Shown here: positions 36,911 through 44,446 of the stretch, in pieces
Layout of the letters: every line of letters starts with the position of its first letter
Position numbering within the stretch: position 1 is the first letter of the stretch
Assembly (NCBI GenBank): GCA_964490765.1
Contig: CAZBDV010000008.1
Location: forward strand, 43,566-107,565
Length of the DNA: 64,000 bases
Direction: 5' to 3'
DNA from: CAZBDV01 sp964490765
GTDB lineage: Bacteria; Cloacimonadota; Cloacimonadia; Cloacimonadales; JAJBBL01
Made by a program: the position numbers and the translations under genes
The notes under the pieces: generated by a model
Seen by the model: the letters and a program-made list of their open reading frames with translations, nothing else
Told to the model about the DNA's origin: nothing
Databases searched by the model: none

Positions 36911-37618
36911 ATGACCTTATTAGGTGTTAACATTGATCATGTAGCAACCCTCAGACAGGCAAGGATGGGAATAGAGCCAGAACCGATGCATGCTGCAATG
37001 ATAGCCGAGCAGAACGGGGCAGACCAGATAACGGTTCATTTAAGAGAAGACAGAAGGCACATACAGATGCGAGATGTTAAGATGTTACGCAGTATCTTGC
37101 AGACTAAACTCAACCTGGAAATGGCTCTGACCACGGAGCTTATAGCTATAGCCAAATCGATCAGACCGGATACAGTAACCCTGGTTCCAGAGAAGAGGGA
37201 GGAGATAACGACCGAAGGTGGCCTAAACATCAACATAAAGGGGTTGGATGAGCGCATCAAAGAACTCATGGATGAGGGTATCGAGGTAAGCCTTTTTCTC
37301 GAGCCTGATATAGAGATGATCAAGCAAGCTGATAGAATGAAAGTTCAGGCGGTAGAAATACATACCGGAGCTTATGCCAATGCTAAATCCGATAAGGATA
37401 TCGAGCATGAACTGTCCAGGATCTATAAAGCCGCCAAGACGATAAGGTCTGCCGGTATGAGGGTAGTTGCCGGACACGGGCTGAATTATCATAACGTTTC
37501 CAGGCTTGCCGAGTTCGGTATTATTGAAGAATACAATATAGGACACAGCATTATCTCAAGAGCAGTCTTTACCGGTCTGGCAGAAGCAGTAGCAACTATG
37601 AAGATGCTGATTTGCTGA
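36911..37618 (+). CDS. pdxJ: Pyridoxine 5'-phosphate synthase
   Basis: A 235-residue TIM-barrel enzyme that condenses deoxyxylulose-5-phosphate with 1-amino-acetone-3-phosphate in DXP-dependent vitamin B6 synthesis. Diagnostic blocks are LGVNIDHVATLRQARMG, ADQITVHLREDRRHI, LEMALTTELIAIA, TLVPEKREEITTEGGL and AGHGLNYHNV. Normal length. A good ribosome site (AAGGAG) precedes the ATG. Confidence 0.96.
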   Translation: MTLLGVNIDHVATLRQARMGIEPEPMHAAMIAEQNGADQITVHLREDRRHIQMRDVKMLRSILQTKLNLEMALTTELIAIAKSIRPDTVTLVPEKREEITTEGGLNINIKGLDERIKELMDEGIEVSLFLEPDIEMIKQADRMKVQAVEIHTGAYANAKSDKDIEHELSRIYKAAKTIRSAGMRVVAGHGLNYHNVSRLAEFGIIEEYNIGHSIISRAVFTGLAEAVATMKMLIC

Positions 37619-37677
37619 GCCTTTTTGAGTGCTATTAACGAATATACCAATTCATGTACCCCCAGAGATAATTGTCT

Positions 37678-38031
37678 ATGAAATCTAAACCTGCTGCTAT
37701 TGAATGGTTGTTGATTCCTGCGCCCGATCTGCCTAAAGCCAGAGCTTTCTACAGCAAAGTTTTTCATTTTGAAATCTCAGATTACAGCAGAACCTTTTCT
37801 GTTTTCAAAGCTGCTAATATCAGCGGTGGTTTCGATAGTGATCTTGAACCATCAGAGAAGAGTCTCAGTTTCTCCATTACTGTCGATGATATTGACCAGA
37901 CACTGAATAAGATCGTCCAGAATGGTGGGACAGTAGTCAAAGAGAAATATTCACTCGGACCCGGCAACGGTTACTGTGCCCGTTTCAGCGATCCTAACGG
38001 TAATATTCTTGAACTCTATAGCAACAAGTAA
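37678..38031 (+). CDS. VOC-superfamily (glyoxalase/bleomycin-resistance-like) protein
   Basis: A 117-residue single VOC domain. It begins AIEWLLIPAPDLPKARAFYS and ends YCARFSDPNGNILELYS, the usual beta-alpha-beta-beta-beta repeats. Family members bind a metal and act on small molecules; here the substrate is unknown. A TTG 6 nt upstream is in frame, but ATG is preferred. The ribosome site is weak. It ends about 280 nt before the AOR operon. Confidence 0.78.
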   Translation: MKSKPAAIEWLLIPAPDLPKARAFYSKVFHFEISDYSRTFSVFKAANISGGFDSDLEPSEKSLSFSITVDDIDQTLNKIVQNGGTVVKEKYSLGPGNGYCARFSDPNGNILELYSNK

Positions 38032-38310
38032 TTACTTTATTATCACCATTTAATGTAACTCATCTCCGGACAACCAGAGCAGTATAAGATATCCGGATGA
38101 GTATTCTACCCTCTCTCTGCCTGAATTTCCGCTGATAATGGGGAAAATCCCTTGACTCTAAGACCGCTAAAAAGGAAGAGTACCTCAAGCGCACTTCTAA
38201 AAACAAAACTACAGAATACTTACGTATAAAAAGGGGCTAGAAGTGGATATACTGTATCGTTTAGAGTGGTTATTAGTTGAATATATAAAGATAAAGAAGG
38301 AGGCCGGAAG
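38032..38310. other. Upstream region of the split-AOR operon
   Basis: A 279-nt spacer. An imperfect inverted repeat (CTCATCTCCGG near 38059 and CCGGATGAG near 38094, one bulge) may end the pdxJ-VOC transcript. A TTGACT near 38153 lacks a good -10 partner. The AAGGAGG ribosome site of the first AOR gene lies at the end. Confidence 0.35.
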
Positions 38311-39624
38311 ATGGTAATGGACTCGACTAATTTAAATGTAGCCGAGATGAAGAAGAAACATCGCATATTGCAGAAGTTTCCTTTTCAGACAGTTGAACTG
38401 GACCGGGGATATGCGAACCGCTATCTACGTGTCGATCTAACAAAAAACGAGATCAGTATTCACCCTGTAACTGATCAGATGAAAGAACTCTGGATCGGTG
38501 GTAAAGGTTTTGATCTCTGGCTCACTTTCAAGGAAATAAGCCCTCAAACGAAATGGGATAGCCCTGAAAATCCGATTTGCTTTTCGTCAGGACCATTAGG
38601 TGGCACGACCTCATTTCCTGGCTCGGGGAAGACACTCGTTACTGCTATATCACCCTTAACAAACATTATTATTGATAGCAATGTTGGTGGTTATTTCGGA
38701 CCTTTTCTCAAATTTGCCGGGTTCGATGCCCTTATGGTAATTGGTAAAGCAGCAGAGGAGGTGGTGGTTGTAATCGATGCAGCAGAAGGCATGGTCACTA
38801 TCGAGACTGCTCCTGACGAGCATATCGATTCCCATATAGTAGCTGAGGAACTGACAGAGATGTATGCTGATGATGAGCTCGACAAGCGGAATGTAGCCGT
38901 AGTTTCTTCCGGAACTGCAGCTGCCAATACCCGTTTCAGTGTTCTGAACTTCTCATTCTGGGACTGGCGACGTGGAGTAACCAGGCTGAAACAGGCGGGA
39001 AGAGGGGGTATTGGTATGGTATTCCGTAACAAAGGTTTGAAAGGGTTAGTAGCCAAAAATCGTGATATAACGCCTTCCTGGCGTATAGAAGAGAGTAAGG
39101 TTGCACATCTTTTAAGGCCGGAAAAGATATCAATACAGGATAATAAAGAAGATATTAAGAAGCTCGAAGAGATTATTGAGAAGTGGAATAGTGATGAGGA
39201 ATATGTCATAGAGATGATGCAGGATATACAGCAGGAATACAGACATATATCCAAAACAGCAATAGATATGATCAACAAAAAGACCGGCAAGCCCAAAGCG
39301 TATCTCTATCACATTGCAACTTTCTATAAATCACTCAGCCTGAACGAAAAGGGAGCATTGAATATACAGGTCTGTACAGGAACGACATGCCATGTAAAAG
39401 GGGCAGCGAAGATAATAGACCGTCTCGAACAGGTACTAGGTATCAAATGTGGAGAAACTACCCCTGACAAGAAGTATACTCTGGAAGCAGTTGCCTGTCT
39501 CGGTGCCTGTAGTATAGCCCCTGTAGTCAAGATTGGCGAAAAAGTTATTGGAAATGTTCAGATCAAAGATGTAGAAAGGCTGATAAAAGATTCAGCTTCA
39601 ATTGATAAGAAAGAGGAGCAGTGA
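38311..39624 (+). CDS. Fusion: aldehyde ferredoxin oxidoreductase N-terminal domain + NuoE/HydC-like [2Fe-2S] domain
   Basis: A 437-residue fusion. Residues about 25-250 are the AOR N-terminal (pterin-binding) domain: LWIGGKGFDLWL, SSGPLGGTTSFPGSGKTLV, NVGGYFGPFLKFAGFDALMV, and GRGGIGMVFRNKGLKGLVAK. After a helical linker, residues about 295-425 are a NuoE/HydC thioredoxin-like domain with the [2Fe-2S] ligands in VCTGTTCHVKG (C-x4-C) and CLGACSIAP (C-x3-C). The AOR C-terminal domain is absent here and sits in the third gene of the operon. I infer a subunit that supplies half of a tungsten/molybdenum bis-pterin site and an electron-transfer cluster. It starts 7 nt after AAGGAGG and is followed almost at once by the NuoF-like gene. 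Confidence 0.88.
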   Translation: MVMDSTNLNVAEMKKKHRILQKFPFQTVELDRGYANRYLRVDLTKNEISIHPVTDQMKELWIGGKGFDLWLTFKEISPQTKWDSPENPICFSSGPLGGTTSFPGSGKTLVTAISPLTNIIIDSNVGGYFGPFLKFAGFDALMVIGKAAEEVVVVIDAAEGMVTIETAPDEHIDSHIVAEELTEMYADDELDKRNVAVVSSGTAAANTRFSVLNFSFWDWRRGVTRLKQAGRGGIGMVFRNKGLKGLVAKNRDITPSWRIEESKVAHLLRPEKISIQDNKEDIKKLEEIIEKWNSDEEYVIEMMQDIQQEYRHISKTAIDMINKKTGKPKAYLYHIATFYKSLSLNEKGALNIQVCTGTTCHVKGAAKIIDRLEQVLGIKCGETTPDKKYTLEAVACLGACSIAPVVKIGEKVIGNVQIKDVERLIKDSASIDKKEEQ

Positions 39625-39626
39625 TC

Positions 39627-41510
39627 ATGAAAAGACTTAATCTGGAAGATTTGGCCAGAATAGCCAGAGTGGAAAAAGAGAACTGGGCTAAATATAAAGG
39701 TATATTGATGGTCTGTACCGGAACGGGTTGTGTCTCTGCAGCTGGTATGGAAATAAAGAATAGATTTAAAGAGATGCTGAAGAAACATGATCTCGAAAAG
39801 CAATATTTGACGGTTGGGACCGGTTGTAACGGTTTCTGTGCAGTAGGGCCTATCTGTGTGGTCCAGCCCGAAGGGGTTTTCTACCAGAAACTGAAGCCTG
39901 AAGATGTAGAAGAGATTGTCGTATCACATCTTAAAAACGGTCAGATAGTAGATAGATGTCTGCATAAGGATCCGGTTACCGGCGCAATAAACAAAACGAT
40001 GAACGATATCAAGTTCTTTACAAAGCAGCAGTTAATCGCTTTGAGAAACAAGGGGTTGATCGACCCCGAGAATATAGAGCACTACATAGCCCGCGAAGGA
40101 TATCAAGGTTTGAAAGTCGCTCTAACCGAACTGAGCCCGGAAGAGATTATTGACAGAGTCAAAGCTTCAGCAATCAGAGGTCGTGGTGGTGGCGGTTTCC
40201 CAGCAGGTATCAAGTGGGAAACAGCTTACAGGGTAGCCAAAGAGAAGGAAGAAAAGGCCTATATCGTCTGTAACGCTGACGAAGGTGATCCAGGTGCCTA
40301 TATGGACAGAAGTATCATCGAGACCGATCCACACACAGTGCTGGAAGGTATGATTATCGGAGCAAGAGCAGTAGGCGCACGAGAAGGTTTCATCTATATA
40401 CGTAAGGAATACCCGCTGGCAATGGTCAGGCTGCAGAAGGCAATCGACCAGGCCAGAGAGTGTGGTCTGCTTGGTGAGAATATACTCAACACCGGTTTCG
40501 ATTTCGATATCCACATCCATCGTGGTGCAGGAGCTTTTGTCTGTGGTGAGTCGAGTGCTCTAATGGCCTCTATGTCCGGAATGGCAGGAGAACCAAGAGC
40601 GAAATATGTTCATAACGTGGAGGTTGGTTACAGAGATAAACCCACAGTATTGAACAACGTTGAGACCTGGGCTAATATACCGGTCATAATAGTCCGTGGT
40701 GCTGAATGGTTTGCTTCCATCGGTAGTGGTGATGTAAGCAAGAACCCCTGGAACGGTTCATCAGGAACCAAGGTCTTCTCACTCGTAGGAGATATACGTA
40801 ATACAGGTCTCGTAGAGGTTCCCATGGGTATAACCCTCCGCGAGATAATAGAGGATATCGGAGGTGGCATACCTAATGGAAGAGAGTTTAAAGCTGTCCA
40901 GACAGGTGGACCTTCCGGTGGTTGTCTTCCAGCTAGCAAACTCGATATGCCGGTAGATTTCGATTCTCTGACTGAAGCCGGGTCAATGATGGGTTCTGGT
41001 GGAATGATCGTGATGGACGACAGGACCTGTATGGTGGATGTAGCCCGTTATTTCATCGAATTCCTTATCGATGAGTCTTGTGGTAAATGTACACCCTGCC
41101 GGGAAGGACTGTTTGCTCTCAATAAGATTCTGTCCCGCATCTGTAACGGTGAAGGGAGAGAAGAAGATATTGAACAGTTGAAGAGTCTTTCAGAGACCAT
41201 CAAAGAGACCAGCCTCTGTCAGCTTGGTGGTTCTGCTCCCAATCCTGTTTTGAGTACCCTGAAGTATTTCGAAGAAGAATATATCGAACATATCCGCGAC
41301 AGGAAATGTAGAGCGGGAATTTGTAAACCTCTGATCAAATACAGTATCAACGAGGAGAACTGCACCGGTTGTACTCTCTGTGCCCGTAGTTGTCCGGTTA
41401 CAGCAATTAGTGGTGAAGCAAAACAGGTTCATAAAATAGATCAGAGCAAATGCATCAAGTGTGGTATTTGCTATGAAGTGTGTAATTTTGAGGCAGTGGA
41501 GGTGAAATAA
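39627..41510 (+). CDS. NuoF/HydB-like NADH-binding flavin/FeS subunit
   Basis: A 627-residue protein with HydB layout. An N-terminal thioredoxin-like [2Fe-2S] domain (VCTGTGCVSAAG, CNGFCAVGP) is followed by the NuoF core: IRGRGGGGFPAGIKW (NADH), CNADEGDPGAYMDRS (FMN), GAGAFVCGESSALMASM and ESCGKCTPCREG (4Fe-4S). Two C-terminal 4Fe-4S motifs follow (CTGCTLCARSCPV, CIKCGICYEVC). HydB-type subunits carry the flavin site of NAD(H)-linked electron-bifurcating hydrogenases. A GTG at 39621 overlaps the previous stop, but GAGGAG lies 8 nt before the ATG at 39627. The stop overlaps the next start by one base (TAATG). Confidence 0.93.
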   Translation: MKRLNLEDLARIARVEKENWAKYKGILMVCTGTGCVSAAGMEIKNRFKEMLKKHDLEKQYLTVGTGCNGFCAVGPICVVQPEGVFYQKLKPEDVEEIVVSHLKNGQIVDRCLHKDPVTGAINKTMNDIKFFTKQQLIALRNKGLIDPENIEHYIAREGYQGLKVALTELSPEEIIDRVKASAIRGRGGGGFPAGIKWETAYRVAKEKEEKAYIVCNADEGDPGAYMDRSIIETDPHTVLEGMIIGARAVGAREGFIYIRKEYPLAMVRLQKAIDQARECGLLGENILNTGFDFDIHIHRGAGAFVCGESSALMASMSGMAGEPRAKYVHNVEVGYRDKPTVLNNVETWANIPVIIVRGAEWFASIGSGDVSKNPWNGSSGTKVFSLVGDIRNTGLVEVPMGITLREIIEDIGGGIPNGREFKAVQTGGPSGGCLPASKLDMPVDFDSLTEAGSMMGSGGMIVMDDRTCMVDVARYFIEFLIDESCGKCTPCREGLFALNKILSRICNGEGREEDIEQLKSLSETIKETSLCQLGGSAPNPVLSTLKYFEEEYIEHIRDRKCRAGICKPLIKYSINEENCTGCTLCARSCPVTAISGEAKQVHKIDQSKCIKCGICYEVCNFEAVEVK

Positions 41511-43510
41511 TGAGTAATCAGACAGTAACAATTCTGGTAGATGATAGAAAAGAGCTCAAGGTTCAACAGGGGACCTATTTGCTGAAGCCGATTCTGCAAG
41601 CGGGCATAGTAATCCCGACTCTCTGTTATCATAAAGATCTAACTCCCGGTGGTTCCTGCCGTCTCTGCGTATGCGAGATAGAAGTTCGGGGGAAGAAGAA
41701 ACTCGTCACCTCCTGTAACTATCCTATCCGAGAAGATTTAAAGGTCTGGACGAATTCCGAGAAGGTCAAAAAACATCGTAAGACACTGGCAGAGATGTAT
41801 CTTGGCAGATGGCCTAATGTCAAAGTCGTTCAGGATGCAGCCAGGCAGTGTGGTGTAACCGATGCTTCACGGTTCAGGAGTGAACTGACAGAAGAGAGTG
41901 AGAAAGCCTGTATCTTATGCGGTATGTGTGTCAGAGCCTGTAAAGAGTTCATCCTTGAAAGGATAATCGACTTTGCCGGCAGAGGTATCAAGCGTCATAT
42001 CACAATGCCTTTTGGCCAGGTTGATAAACACTGTGTAGGCTGTACTTCGTGTGCCTATGTCTGTCCTACCGGTGCGATAGAAGTTATAGACGATATGAAC
42101 CATCCTGTAAATCAGAAACTCATTCGGGATCACGGGATGAAAGTCAATGCCGAAATGGCCACTCTTGACAGCTCCCAGTGCCGTATGCGGGAAGTAGGAA
42201 CTGCTAACATAGTAGAGGTAATGGACCGTTATGATCTTCTTCCCGTGCATAACTTCAAATACGGCTCACATCCCGATACACCAAAGATAGATTCCAATAC
42301 ATTAAAGAAGCACTACTTTACCCAGGAACAGGCAGATGCCTGCTGGCGTGGTTGTTCGATGGCCTGTGCCAAAGCAGTAGATGGTTTTGAACTTAAAACC
42401 GGACCCTACAAAGGCCAGAAAGTAGTGGTGGATGGTCCCGAATATGAAACAGCAGCAGGTTGTTCTAACATGGGTTGTTTCGATGGGGATTTCGTCGTAG
42501 AATTCAATTTCTATTGCGATACATACGGGATCGATACGATATCAATGGCAACAGCAACAGCCTTTGCTATGGAATGTTATGAAGCAGGTTTACTGACGAA
42601 AGAGGATACTTATGGCAAAGATCTCCATTTCGGTAACTGTGATGCTGTTCTGGAATGCCTGCACGAAATGTCTCGTGGAGAGAAGTTCGGCCTGGAATTA
42701 GGGCAGGGTATAAGAATCCTCAGGGAGAAACTACAGAAGAGATATCCCGATAAGGTGCAATGGCTTCACGATATTGGAATGGAGGTTAAAGGGCTCGAAT
42801 ATTCTGAATACGTCAGTAAGGAATCACTCGCCCAGCAGGGTGGCTATGCTATGGCTGTCAAAGGACCACAACATGACGAAGCGTGGCTGATCTTCATGGA
42901 TATGGTTAACAATCAGATACCGACTTTCGAGGATAAGGCGGAAGCGCTATATTACTTCCCACTCTTCAGAACCTGGTTCGGTCTTATGGGGCTGTGTAAA
43001 ATAGTCTGGAATGATGTAGTCCCTGCCGATAATGCTAAAAAATATCCACCGCAGGTAGCGGCAAAGATCCCTGAACATGTCGAGAATTACTGGAAGTTCT
43101 TTGAAGGTATGACCGGCAAGAAGATCGGAGAGAAAGAGATGATCGAGCAATCAGCCAGGGTTCATAATCTGCAGAAGATAATGAACCTGATGATGGGTTA
43201 CGGCAAGAGAGAAGACGATATACCGCCATACAGAGCTGTTGGGCCTGTAACGGAAGAGGAATACCTCTCCCGTCAGGAACGTTATGATAAGCAGTTAAGA
43301 GAGGAGTTAAAGTTAGATCCTGAGCAACTCTCACTGCAAGAAAAGATAGAAAAACTGCGTAAACACCGTTTTGAGCAGTATGATAAACTTATGGACGCTG
43401 CTTATGAACGTAGAGGCTGGACTAAAGAGGGAGTTCCCAGAATCGAAAGACTGAAGGAGCTTGGGATAGACCTGCCTGAATTAGTAGATATAGTTAAATC
43501 ACTGCAGTAA
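41510..43510 (+). CDS. Fusion: NuoG/HydA-like ferredoxin module + aldehyde ferredoxin oxidoreductase C-terminal domain
   Basis: A 666-residue fusion. Residues 1-95 are a [2Fe-2S] domain (CYHKDLTPGGSCRLCVCEIE). About 135-200 hold two 4Fe-4S motifs (CILCGMCVRACKE and CVGCTSCAYVCPT). The intervening His-Cys cluster region HRKTLAEMYLGRWPN lacks the usual cysteines. From about 215 onward it is AOR C-terminal: CWRGCSMAC (cluster ligands, C-x3-C-x3-C), GPEYETAAGCSNMGC, YGIDTISMATATAFAMECYE, LGLCK-type Cys (LMGLCKIVWND) and the C-terminal RRGWTKEGVPRIERL. In HydA the H-cluster domain occupies this place. The missing AOR N-terminal domain is on the first gene, so the catalytic site must be built in trans. 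The substrate is unknown. Confidence 0.88.
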   Translation: MSNQTVTILVDDRKELKVQQGTYLLKPILQAGIVIPTLCYHKDLTPGGSCRLCVCEIEVRGKKKLVTSCNYPIREDLKVWTNSEKVKKHRKTLAEMYLGRWPNVKVVQDAARQCGVTDASRFRSELTEESEKACILCGMCVRACKEFILERIIDFAGRGIKRHITMPFGQVDKHCVGCTSCAYVCPTGAIEVIDDMNHPVNQKLIRDHGMKVNAEMATLDSSQCRMREVGTANIVEVMDRYDLLPVHNFKYGSHPDTPKIDSNTLKKHYFTQEQADACWRGCSMACAKAVDGFELKTGPYKGQKVVVDGPEYETAAGCSNMGCFDGDFVVEFNFYCDTYGIDTISMATATAFAMECYEAGLLTKEDTYGKDLHFGNCDAVLECLHEMSRGEKFGLELGQGIRILREKLQKRYPDKVQWLHDIGMEVKGLEYSEYVSKESLAQQGGYAMAVKGPQHDEAWLIFMDMVNNQIPTFEDKAEALYYFPLFRTWFGLMGLCKIVWNDVVPADNAKKYPPQVAAKIPEHVENYWKFFEGMTGKKIGEKEMIEQSARVHNLQKIMNLMMGYGKREDDIPPYRAVGPVTEEEYLSRQERYDKQLREELKLDPEQLSLQEKIEKLRKHRFEQYDKLMDAAYERRGWTKEGVPRIERLKELGIDLPELVDIVKSLQ

Positions 43511-43538
43511 AGCTGCAACAGTGATGAATAATAGATAG

Positions 43539-43570
43539 ACAGAGACGGGGTTCGCTCCGTCTCTGTTCTA
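43539..43570 (+). terminator. Strong stem-loop after the split-AOR operon
   Basis: ACAGAGACGG (43539-43548) pairs with CCGTCTCTGT (43557-43566). The stem can extend two more pairs around a TTCG tetraloop (43551-43554). It is followed by TCTAATT. It may terminate or attenuate reading into the ThiF/MoaD-like pair. Confidence 0.75.
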
Positions 43571-43601
43571 ATTGAGATAAAGAGACAGAACAGGAGAGAC
43601 G

Positions 43602-44216
43602 ATGAGCATCAATATAGAGGAGATTTTCATACGTAATGTTCCGGGTAGCAGAGAGAGACTCATCAGATGCCGGGCAGGAATTGCCGGCTGTGGTGGCCTG
43701 GGGTCCAACATAGCAGTAACACTCGTTAGAGCCGGTATAGGAGAATTGATCATTGCCGATTATGATCGGGTAGAGCTCTCAAATCTCAACCGGCAGTATT
43801 ATTTTCTCGAAGATGTTGGTAAATTAAAGACAGATGCCTTACAGGACATATTGCTCCGGATCAATCCTCAGGTGAAGATTAAAACTATAGTGGAGAAGTT
43901 AACCCCTGCTAATATTGGAGAACTATTTTCAGGAGTTGATATCATGGTTGAAGCATTTGATCAGGGTGAAAGTAAGAAGTGGTTGATAAACAGCTGGTCA
44001 AGCCATCACAGTGATATACCTCTCGTCTGTGGGACTGGAGTGGCCGGATTCGGTAAGACTGGTGAACTCAAGACTGTCAGGATTGGCAAACACTATTTCT
44101 GTGGAGACCAGAGTTCCGACATGAAAGAGGGGTTATGCCCGGCCAGGGTAGCAATAGTTGCTAACATGCAGGCTAATACTGTTATCGAGATTCTTATGAA
44201 GGGAGAGGGAAGATGA
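43602..44216 (+). CDS. ThiF/MoeB-family adenylyltransferase (short form)
   Basis: A 204-residue E1-like enzyme. The nucleotide-binding GIAGCGGLGSNIAVTLVRAG, IADYDRVELSNLNRQYYF and KTDALQDILLRINP are typical of ThiF/MoeB. It activates the C-terminal Gly of a small sulfur carrier, here most likely the next gene's product. Pairs of this size occur in thiamine synthesis, but in AOR operons MoeB- and MoaD-like genes supply the pyranopterin dithiolene. Its location directly after the AOR genes favours that role (inference). Its ATG is separated from the AOR operon by a hairpin. Its stop overlaps the next start (ATGA). Confidence 0.88.
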   Translation: MSINIEEIFIRNVPGSRERLIRCRAGIAGCGGLGSNIAVTLVRAGIGELIIADYDRVELSNLNRQYYFLEDVGKLKTDALQDILLRINPQVKIKTIVEKLTPANIGELFSGVDIMVEAFDQGESKKWLINSWSSHHSDIPLVCGTGVAGFGKTGELKTVRIGKHYFCGDQSSDMKEGLCPARVAIVANMQANTVIEILMKGEGR

Positions 44217-44413
44217 TTACGGTAAACAACAGGGATAAGTTAAACTGGCAACCAGGAATGAGAGTAAATGACATTCTTAAGGAAATGAATTACGACTACA
44301 GCCTGATCAGTATATACATCAACGAAGAATACGTTCCAGAAGAGGAATACAACTCCCGGGAGGTGCCGGATAATAGTTCTGTCCAGATCATTCATCTTGC
44401 CCACGGTGGTTAA
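44213..44413 (+). CDS. MoaD/ThiS-like sulfur carrier protein
   Basis: A 66-residue ubiquitin-fold protein ending in AHGG. The C-terminal Gly-Gly is the thiocarboxylation site. ITVNNRDKLNWQPGMRVNDI fits the beta-grasp start. It is coupled to the ThiF/MoeB-like gene by an ATGA overlap. By context it may donate sulfur for the tungsten/molybdenum pterin of the split AOR; a thiamine role cannot be excluded. Confidence 0.85.
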   Translation: MITVNNRDKLNWQPGMRVNDILKEMNYDYSLISIYINEEYVPEEEYNSREVPDNSSVQIIHLAHGG

Positions 44414-44446
44414 GCTGAAACAAATGTCTTCTGTCCGGGTATCTCT

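Noticed and set aside
38311..43510. NADH-dependent [FeFe]-hydrogenase HydABC
   Set aside because: The third subunit has no H-cluster motifs (TSCCP, MPCxxK-type). Its C-terminal part matches AOR instead.
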